Shown: one piece after another, positions 5,821-10,505 of the stretch | Numbering within the stretch: position 1 is the first letter of the stretch | How the letters are laid out: every line of letters starts with the position of its first letter | Origin: an uncultured Panacagrimonas sp. | Lineage (GTDB): Bacteria > Pseudomonadota > Gammaproteobacteria > Nevskiales > Nevskiaceae | Direction of reading: 5' to 3' | NCBI GenBank assembly: GCA_946481265.1 | Contig: CAMLNE010000128.1 | Coordinates: forward strand, 1-10,505 | DNA: 10,505 nt | Made by a program: the position numbers and the translations under genes | Notes under the pieces: model-generated | The model's database searches: none | Seen by the model: only the letters and a program-made list of their open reading frames with translations | What the model was told of the DNA's origin: nothing

Positions 5821-6984
5821 TCAGCCCTCGCTTCCGGCCACGGGAGGATTCAGGCGCACGTAGCGCCGGCGGTGTGCCTGGGCGTTGCCCAGCCAGGGCA
5901 CCAGCGACAGCACCCGGTTGACGTAGAGACTGAGGTCGTACTCGTCGGTCACGGCAATGCCACCGTGCAACTGGATCGCCTCGCGCGCGGTGGACATCGC
6001 CGCCTCGGCGGCACGCGCTTTGGCACGGCTGGCCATGCTGCTGCGCTTGTGCTGCGGGACGTCGTCATCCAGCGCGGCGACCGCCTGGCCGACCACGGCA
6101 CGGGCCAGTTCCTCCTGGATCAGCATGTCCGCCGAACGATGCTGCAAGGACTGGAAGCTGCCAATGGCCTTGCCGAACTGCACGCGCGTCTTGATGTAGT
6201 CCAGCGTCATCGCGCGCATGCGCGTGATCAGCGCGAGCAACTCGACGGCGTTCATGACCAGCGCCTCGTCGAGCGCAGCGGCCAGATCGGCGCGGGCCAG
6301 GGTGAGCGCAGCGGCTGCGTTCACCCGCAGCTTCGTGGCCTTCAGGCGCGCCAGCGAAGTGCCGTCGGCCTGCGCCTCGTGTTTCACTTCGAGCCCGCTG
6401 CTGCCGGGCTCCACGGCGAACAGCGCGACACCTTTTGGCGTGGACGCCAGCAGCAGATACACGGTGGCACCGCTGCCCGGGCGCACGAAACGCGCCTCGC
6501 CATCCAGCATCCAGCCCTCGCCCGCAGGTACCGCGGTGAACGGTGGCTGCTCGAGTTCCAGGCTGCCGGCCACGTTCTGCCACACGAGGCCCGGCACGGC
6601 CGTGCCGGCGGCCAGCGCGCCGAGCAATTCATCGCGCCGCGCGGACTTCGCACATCGCCGCAACGCCCCCGCCGCCAGCACGGCGACCGGCACAATGGGC
6701 TCTGGCGCGAGCTGCGCGGCGAGTCCCTCGATCACCACGCGCGCTTCGGCAAAGCCCAGGCCGAAACCGCCGAATTCCTCGGGCAGCAGCAGGCCGGTCC
6801 ATCCCTGCCCCGCAAGTTCCTCGAACATCGCCGGATCGAATTCCGGCTGCGCCTTGCGCAGCTTGCGCGCGCGCGTCAGCGGCAAGCGGCCCGCCGCGAA
6901 GGCGGTGACGCTGTCGCGGAGCAGTCGAACCTGGTCTTCGCGTTCGGCCTGCACGGTTGCGTCCGGAGCGGGTTGGGCACTCAT
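5821..6984 (-). CDS. Acyl-CoA dehydrogenase family protein, PimD-like degenerate subunit
   Basis: A 387-residue, alanine-rich member of the acyl-CoA dehydrogenase superfamily. The fold is recognisable from GWTGLLLPEEFGGFGLG (61-77), the C-terminal-domain segment RVQFGKAIGSFQSLQH (267-282) whose Arg and Gln normally contact FAD, and AIQLHGGIAVTDEYD (336-350). The middle-domain TEPxAGSD motif is missing (VWQNVAGSLE at about 134-143 instead). There is no YEGT at the C-terminus, and helix G (ALVMNAVELLALITRM) lacks the Glu-Arg seen in its neighbours. It therefore looks like the non-catalytic partner of a heteromer, with the PimC-like gene 5 nt downstream as partner (inference). Its ribosome binding site TGAGGG (6995-7000) overlaps the stop codon of the upstream dehydrogenase gene and lies 10 nt before the ATG, so translational coupling is expected. 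A stand-alone active enzyme is less likely. Confidence 0.9.
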   Translation of the reverse strand: MSAQPAPDATVQAEREDQVRLLRDSVTAFAAGRLPLTRARKLRKAQPEFDPAMFEELAGQGWTGLLLPEEFGGFGLGFAEARVVIEGLAAQLAPEPIVPVAVLAAGALRRCAKSARRDELLGALAAGTAVPGLVWQNVAGSLELEQPPFTAVPAGEGWMLDGEARFVRPGSGATVYLLLASTPKGVALFAVEPGSSGLEVKHEAQADGTSLARLKATKLRVNAAAALTLARADLAAALDEALVMNAVELLALITRMRAMTLDYIKTRVQFGKAIGSFQSLQHRSADMLIQEELARAVVGQAVAALDDDVPQHKRSSMASRAKARAAEAAMSTAREAIQLHGGIAVTDEYDLSLYVNRVLSLVPWLGNAQAHRRRYVRLNPPVAGSEG

Positions 6985-6997
6985 CGTCTTGAATCCC

Positions 6998-8164
6998 TCA
7001 GTAGCTTTTCGGAAGGCCGAGCACTTTCTCGGCGATATGGCACAGGATCAATTGCGGGCTGATCGGTGCGATGCGTGGAATCATCATCTCGCGCAGGTAG
7101 CGTTCGACGTGGTACTCCTTGGCATAGCCCATGCCGCCGTGCGTGGCGACCGCGCGCGTGCAGGCGCGAAAGCCCACCTCCGCGGCGTAGAACTTGGCGG
7201 CATTGGCGTCCGGCCCGCAGGGCAGGCCCTGGTCGTACTTCCAGCCGGCGCGGCGCGTCATCAGCTCGGCGGCTTCGAGTTCTATCCAGCTTTCCGCCAA
7301 CGGATGCTGGATCGCCTGGTTCTGGCCGATGGGGCGACCGAACACCACCCGCTCCTTGGCATAGTTCACCGCGCGGTTCAGCGCAGCACGCCCCAGCCCC
7401 ACCGCCTCGGAGGCGATCAGCACGCGCTCCGGATTCAGGCCATGCAGGATGTATTCGAATCCGCGGCCTTCCTCGCCCACGCGGTCCTCGTCGGATACCG
7501 GCAGGCCGTCGATCGCCAGTTCGTTGGAATCCACGCAGTGGCGGCCCATCTTGTCGATCTCGCGGATATCGACGTAGCGACGATCCAGAGGCGCGTAGAA
7601 CAAGGTCATGCCCTGCGTGGGCTTATTGCACTGCTCGATAGGCGTCGTGCGCGTAAGGATCAGAATCCTGTCCGCGACTTGTGCGGTGGAAATCCACACC
7701 TTGCGCCCGTGCAGCACGTAGCCCCCCTTGACTCGCTCCGCGCGCGTCTTCAGGTGCGTGGTGTCGAGGCCCGCGTCGGGCTCGGTCACGCCGAAACAGG
7801 CTTTCTGCTCACCCTTCACCAGCGGTGGCAGGTAACGATGTTTCTGCTCCTCGGTGCCGTACACGACCACCGGCTGCAAGCCGAAGATGTTCATGTGGAT
7901 CGACGAAGCACCCGACAGGCCGGCACCGGATTCGGCGATGGTCAGCATCAGGATGCTGGCCTCGGTGATGCCCAGCCCCGAGCCGCCATAGGCTTCGGGC
8001 GTGCAGATGCCGAGCCAGCCGGCATCGGCCATCGCGCGGTGGAAGTCGTGCGGAAAGCCGCCGTGCTTGTCCTTCTCCAGCCAGTAATTGGCATCGAAGC
8101 GCGAGCACAGTGTGCGCACCGCCTCGCGGATGCTGTCGTGCTGTTCGTTGGGCTGGAAGTTCAA
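6998..8164 (-). CDS. Acyl-CoA dehydrogenase, LPKSY-ending subfamily, TTG start
   Basis: A 388-residue FAD acyl-CoA dehydrogenase and paralogue of the protein at 243-1406. Motifs are PEAYGGSGLG (56-65), GTEEQKHRYLP (103-113), VTEPDAG (126-132), helix-G LNPERVLIAS (243-252), ERVVFGRPIG (271-280), HGGMGY (342-347) and the ending GLPKSY. The canonical C-terminal Glu is Pro367 (PRIAPISP), and Glu247 in helix G is the likely catalytic base by analogy with isovaleryl-CoA dehydrogenase (inference). The start is TTG (8162-8164): an in-frame TGA lies at 8171-8173, only two proline codons separate them, the next in-frame Met is residue 45, and the N-terminus MNF matches the paralogue. No good Shine-Dalgarno is seen; a run of six C directly precedes the TTG. 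It is the first gene after the 154-nt gap and probably heads the operon down to the crotonase. Confidence 0.93.
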   Translation of the reverse strand: MNFQPNEQHDSIREAVRTLCSRFDANYWLEKDKHGGFPHDFHRAMADAGWLGICTPEAYGGSGLGITEASILMLTIAESGAGLSGASSIHMNIFGLQPVVVYGTEEQKHRYLPPLVKGEQKACFGVTEPDAGLDTTHLKTRAERVKGGYVLHGRKVWISTAQVADRILILTRTTPIEQCNKPTQGMTLFYAPLDRRYVDIREIDKMGRHCVDSNELAIDGLPVSDEDRVGEEGRGFEYILHGLNPERVLIASEAVGLGRAALNRAVNYAKERVVFGRPIGQNQAIQHPLAESWIELEAAELMTRRAGWKYDQGLPCGPDANAAKFYAAEVGFRACTRAVATHGGMGYAKEYHVERYLREMMIPRIAPISPQLILCHIAEKVLGLPKSY

Positions 8165-8189
8165 GGGGGGTCAGGGCTCTCGGGTCTGG

Positions 8190-8208
8190 GTCGGCGGCGG
8201 TGGCCGAC
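8190..8208. other. Leader hairpin (6-bp perfect stem)
   Basis: GTCGGC (8190-8195) and GCCGAC (8203-8208) form a perfect 6-bp inverted repeat with a 7-nt loop, 26 nt before the TTG start. No T run follows on either strand, so it is not an intrinsic terminator. It could shape the leader of the mRNA or be a by-product of high GC. Confidence 0.25.
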
Positions 8209-8233
8209 ACACCAGCGATCTAACAAGCGTTCG

Positions 8234-8268
8234 ACAGTTTAACGGCCTATGGACCATGCCTGCAATGC
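8234..8268 (-). promoter_or_regulatory. Weak candidate promoter for the dehydrogenase operon
   Basis: On the coding strand a TTGCAG hexamer and a TTAAAC hexamer are 17 nt apart, about 75 nt before the TTG start, inside the AT-richer part of the gap. Each hexamer matches the sigma70 consensus at only three positions. The choice rests on position and spacing more than on sequence. Confidence 0.18.
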
Positions 8269-8318
8269 GTTGAGCGCGCCCCGCACCCAGCGCCGCATCG
8301 ACGCGAGTCCGCCAACAA

Positions 8319-9548
8319 TCAGGCCGCGCGACAGCGCACGCGCAGGCCCTCGAGCCCGCGCACGATCATCGAGTCGCTGAACCGCGGCGTCTCCACCAGC
8401 TCGATGTCGCGCAATTTTTTCAGCAGGATCGGCCAGCCGATGCGCGCCTCCATCCTGGCCAGCGGCGCGCCGAGGCAGAAGTGGATGCCATAGCCAAAGG
8501 TCAGGTGCGGATTCGGATCGCGCGAAATATCGAAGCGGTCGGGATCGGCGAACACGGCGGGATCGCGGTTGGCCGCGGCCACGAACTGGAAGATGCGACT
8601 GCCCGCCGGCACCCGCTGTCCGTGCAGTTCCACGTCTTCGTTCAGCACGCGCACACCGGCCAGACCCGGCCCATCCCAGCGCAGGATTTCCTCGACCGCG
8701 TTCTCGACCTGCCCGCGGTCGTGCAGGCCGTCGCGCAGGCGCTGCAACTGCTCAGGCCAGCGCAGCAAGGCATACAGGCCGTTGCCGAACAGCTGTGTCG
8801 TGGTTTCGTGACCGGCGAACAGCAGCAGCACGCAGGCGGCGACGAGCTCGTCCTCGGAAAGAAAATCACCCTTCTCCTCGGCAGCGACCATGCGCGCGAC
8901 GATGCCGCCGTCCGGATGCCGGCGCAGCCGTTTGGCCATCTGCCCGAAATAATCGTGCATCTCGCGGATCGCGGCGTCGGCACGGCCGTAGCGATCGGGC
9001 GACAGACGCGAGGTCAGCACGAAGGAGGCCAGTTCATCCGACCAGCGCTTGAGATGCGCCACGTCTTCGCGCGGCACGCCGAGAATTTCGGCGATGACCA
9101 TCGCCGGCAGCGGGTAGGCGAAGGCGCGGATGAAATCGACTTCGCCGTCCTGCTCCGCGAGTTCGTCCACCAGCGATTCCACCATCTCGGCGATGCGCCC
9201 TTCCATGTGCACCAGGGCCGAGGTGGTGAAGGCCTTGTTCATCAGGTTGCGCACGCGGCCGTGATCGGGCGGATCGTTGAATACGGCCCACAGCGAAAGA
9301 TTCTTCTCCAGCGCCGCCAGGCGCTCGCGCCGCGTAGGGTCCATGTGCGCGAAGAACGGCCGCAGGCGGTTGGCCGAGTAACGCGGATCGCGCATGGAAT
9401 TGCGCACGTCCTCGTAGCGCGTGATGACCCAGCCCGCCATCGCCTCGCTGTAGTGCAGGGGTTCGTGCTCGCGCAGCCGCGCCAGCGCCGGGAAGGGGTT
9501 CTGGATCACCTCCGCGTCGCGCGGGTCGAAGTGCTCGGACGAGGTCAT
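8319..9548 (-). CDS. Cytochrome P450 (bacterial soluble type)
   Basis: A 409-residue P450 without a signal peptide or N-terminal membrane anchor, so cytoplasmic and dependent on separate ferredoxin/reductase partners (none in this window). Hallmarks are all present: the C-helix NDPPDHGRVR (91-100) with His96 and Arg100 for the haem propionates, I-helix AGHETT (245-250) with the acid-alcohol pair, Glu287-x-x-Arg290 in the K helix, AAANRDP (324-330), and the haem loop FGYGIHFCLG (351-360) with the thiolate ligand Cys358. The ATG at 9546-9548 has a weak GGAA upstream and lies 28 nt after the thiolase stop, so the two genes are probably co-transcribed. In a beta-oxidation cluster a P450 would typically hydroxylate the hydrocarbon skeleton or a terminal methyl group of the substrate (inference). 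CYP family and substrate cannot be assigned by eye. Confidence 0.95.
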   Translation of the reverse strand: MTSSEHFDPRDAEVIQNPFPALARLREHEPLHYSEAMAGWVITRYEDVRNSMRDPRYSANRLRPFFAHMDPTRRERLAALEKNLSLWAVFNDPPDHGRVRNLMNKAFTTSALVHMEGRIAEMVESLVDELAEQDGEVDFIRAFAYPLPAMVIAEILGVPREDVAHLKRWSDELASFVLTSRLSPDRYGRADAAIREMHDYFGQMAKRLRRHPDGGIVARMVAAEEKGDFLSEDELVAACVLLLFAGHETTTQLFGNGLYALLRWPEQLQRLRDGLHDRGQVENAVEEILRWDGPGLAGVRVLNEDVELHGQRVPAGSRIFQFVAAANRDPAVFADPDRFDISRDPNPHLTFGYGIHFCLGAPLARMEARIGWPILLKKLRDIELVETPRFSDSMIVRGLEGLRVRCRAA

Positions 9549-9576
9549 GGTCGCGATTCCGGTGGAGCCTTGCTGC

Positions 9577-10474
9577 TCAGACTCGCTCGACGATCAGCGC
9601 AATCCCTTGTCCTACGCCGATGCACATCGTGCAAAGGCCATAGCGTCCGCCGCTGCGTTCCAGTTGCGCCACCGCGGTCATGACCAGGCGCGCGCCGGAG
9701 GCGCCCAGCGGATGACCGAGCGCAATCGCTCCGCCGTTCGGATTGACCCGCGCATCGTCGTCGGCAAGCCCCAGGTCGCGCGTCACGGCAAGACCCTGCG
9801 CGGCAAAGGCCTCGTTGAGTTCGATCACGTCCATCTGGTCGATGGCCAGGCCCGTGCGCGCCAGAAGTTTCTTCACCGCCGGTGCCGGCGCAAAGCCCAT
9901 GATGCGCGGCGCGTTGCCAATGGTGGTGGCCGCCACCACGCGCGCGCGCGGCTTGAGCCCGTGACGCTTCGCGCCCTCGGCCGAGGCGATCAGCATCGCG
10001 CAGGCGCCGTCGTTGACCTGCGAGGCATTGCCGGCGGTCACCGAGCCGTCCGGGCGAACGATGCCCTTGAGCTTGGCCAAGCCCTCAAGGCTGGTGTCGG
10101 GACGCGGCGGCTCGTCGGTGTCCAGGCATAGCGCTTCGCCCTTCCTTTGCGGCAGCAGCACCGGCTCGATCTGATTCTTGAAGAAGCCCTCGGCCAGCGC
10201 ACGGGCGTAACGCTGCTGGCTGCGCAGCGCGAACGCGTCCTGCGCGGCGCGTTCGATGCCGAACTGCTCGGCCACGTTCTCGGCCGTCTCGGGCATGCTG
10301 TCCACGCCGTAGCGCGCCTTCATCAGCGGGTTGATGAAACGCCAGCCGATGGTGCTGTCCTCGATCTTCACCGCACGCGCAAACGCGCCGTCGGCCTTGG
10401 CCATGATGAAGGGCGCGCGCGTCATGCTCTCCACGCCACCGGCCATCAGCAGGTCGCCCTCGCCCGCCTTGATG
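9577..10474 (-). CDS. Acyl-CoA thiolase, PcaF/PaaJ-like (3-oxoadipyl-CoA thiolase group), 5'-truncated
   Basis: The C-terminal 298 residues of a thiolase (family about 400). The genuine frame begins IKAGEGDLLMAGGVESMTR at 10473, so Met at 10444-10446 is internal, not the start. Visible motifs are AGGVESM, GWRFINPLMKARYGVDSMPE, the substrate-loop region, GNASQVNDGA, LNEAFAAQ, GGAIALGHPLGASGAR with the catalytic His, and GLCTMCIGVGQG with the second catalytic Cys. The nucleophilic Cys of the N-terminal half is missing from the window. The GWRF..NP.....GVDSMPETAENVAE block and the CTMCIGVGQGIA..ERV ending closely match PcaF/PaaJ enzymes, which cleave 3-oxoadipyl-CoA to succinyl-CoA and acetyl-CoA. 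Related thiolases act on other substrates, so in this cluster it may release acetyl-CoA (or succinyl-CoA) from a different 3-oxoacyl-CoA. The 5' end is cut by adapter sequence at 10475, not by biology. Confidence 0.93.
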
Positions 10475-10505
10475 AGATCGGAAGAGCGTCGGGTAGGGAA
10501 AGAGT
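10475..10505 (+). other. Illumina adapter read-through (artefact)
   Basis: The last 31 bases match the Illumina TruSeq adapter that begins AGATCGGAAGAGCGTCG, with one mismatch (G instead of T at about 10492). In the thiolase frame they translate to SFPTRRSSDL, a peptide known as a product of translated adapter. This is not genomic sequence; the true contig ends near 10474. Confidence 0.96.

Larger units (their letters stand above)
8165..8318. other. Intergenic gap, probable regulatory region
   Basis: A 154-nt non-coding gap between the P450 stop and the TTG of the next dehydrogenase, the longest gap in the window. Its middle (about 8219-8252) is AT-richer than its surroundings. On the coding strand TTGCAG is followed after 17 nt by TTAAAC, a spacing-correct but weak (3/6 plus 3/6) sigma70-like pair. 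A hairpin (8190-8208) lies closer to the gene. No T-tract terminator follows the P450. A promoter here is plausible but unproven. Confidence 0.45.

Noticed and set aside
8190..8208. Intrinsic terminator after the P450
   Set aside because: The hairpin has no T run on the coding strand and lies nearer to the next gene's start than to the P450 stop.
6218..8242. 674-residue open frame on the plus strand
   Set aside because: It lies antisense across two acyl-CoA dehydrogenase genes and the 5' leader, has a low-complexity Ser/Ala/Arg/Pro composition and no recognisable domain. It is a typical shadow of high-GC coding DNA.
10444..10446. ATG as the start of the thiolase
   Set aside because: The frame continues upstream with IKAGEGDLL, conserved in PaaJ/PcaF thiolases, and the N-terminal third of the family, including the nucleophilic Cys, would be missing. 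The gene is truncated by the contig end.

Overview
This is a GC-rich stretch of bacterial DNA (well over 60% G+C by eye). All eleven recognisable genes lie on the minus strand, so transcription runs from high to low coordinates. Gene content (several acyl-CoA dehydrogenases, a PcaF/PaaJ-type thiolase, a MaoC hydratase, a P450) suggests a catabolic bacterium, most likely a pseudomonadote. An actinobacterium cannot be excluded from sequence alone. No tRNA, rRNA, CRISPR array, insertion sequence or transposase was seen.

Layout in transcription order: (1) a 5'-truncated thiolase (9577-10474), cut off at the right edge because the last ~31 bases are an Illumina adapter; (2) a cytochrome P450 (8319-9548), 28 nt after the thiolase; (3) a 154-nt gap (8165-8318), the best candidate for a regulatory region; (4) a tightly packed run of an acyl-CoA dehydrogenase with a TTG start (6998-8164), a PimD-like and a PimC-like acyl-CoA dehydrogenase pair (5821-6984, 4661-5815), an MFE2-type short-chain dehydrogenase (3717-4631), an MFE2-type MaoC hydratase (2856-3713), a PaaI-like thioesterase (2397-2828) and an unusual crotonase (1556-2356); (5) a 149-nt gap (1407-1555); (6) a second TTG-started acyl-CoA dehydrogenase (243-1406), overlapping by one base a family III CoA-transferase that runs off the left edge (1-243).

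Together the genes form a nearly complete acyl-CoA degradation toolkit: hydroxylation (P450), CoA transfer, alpha,beta-dehydrogenation (four ACAD polypeptides), (R)-specific hydration (MaoC), (R)-3-hydroxyacyl-CoA oxidation (SDR), thiolysis, plus a crotonase and a thioesterase. The split MFE2 modules, the heteromeric-looking ACAD pair and the P450 fit a bulky, cyclic or branched substrate (steroid, terpenoid or alicyclic acid), or an omega-carboxyl acyl-CoA from ring opening, better than straight-chain fatty acids. That substrate assignment is inference. None of the four ACADs has the usual C-terminal catalytic glutamate, and the crotonase lacks both classical catalytic glutamates. These, with the adapter at the right end, are the points most worth checking.
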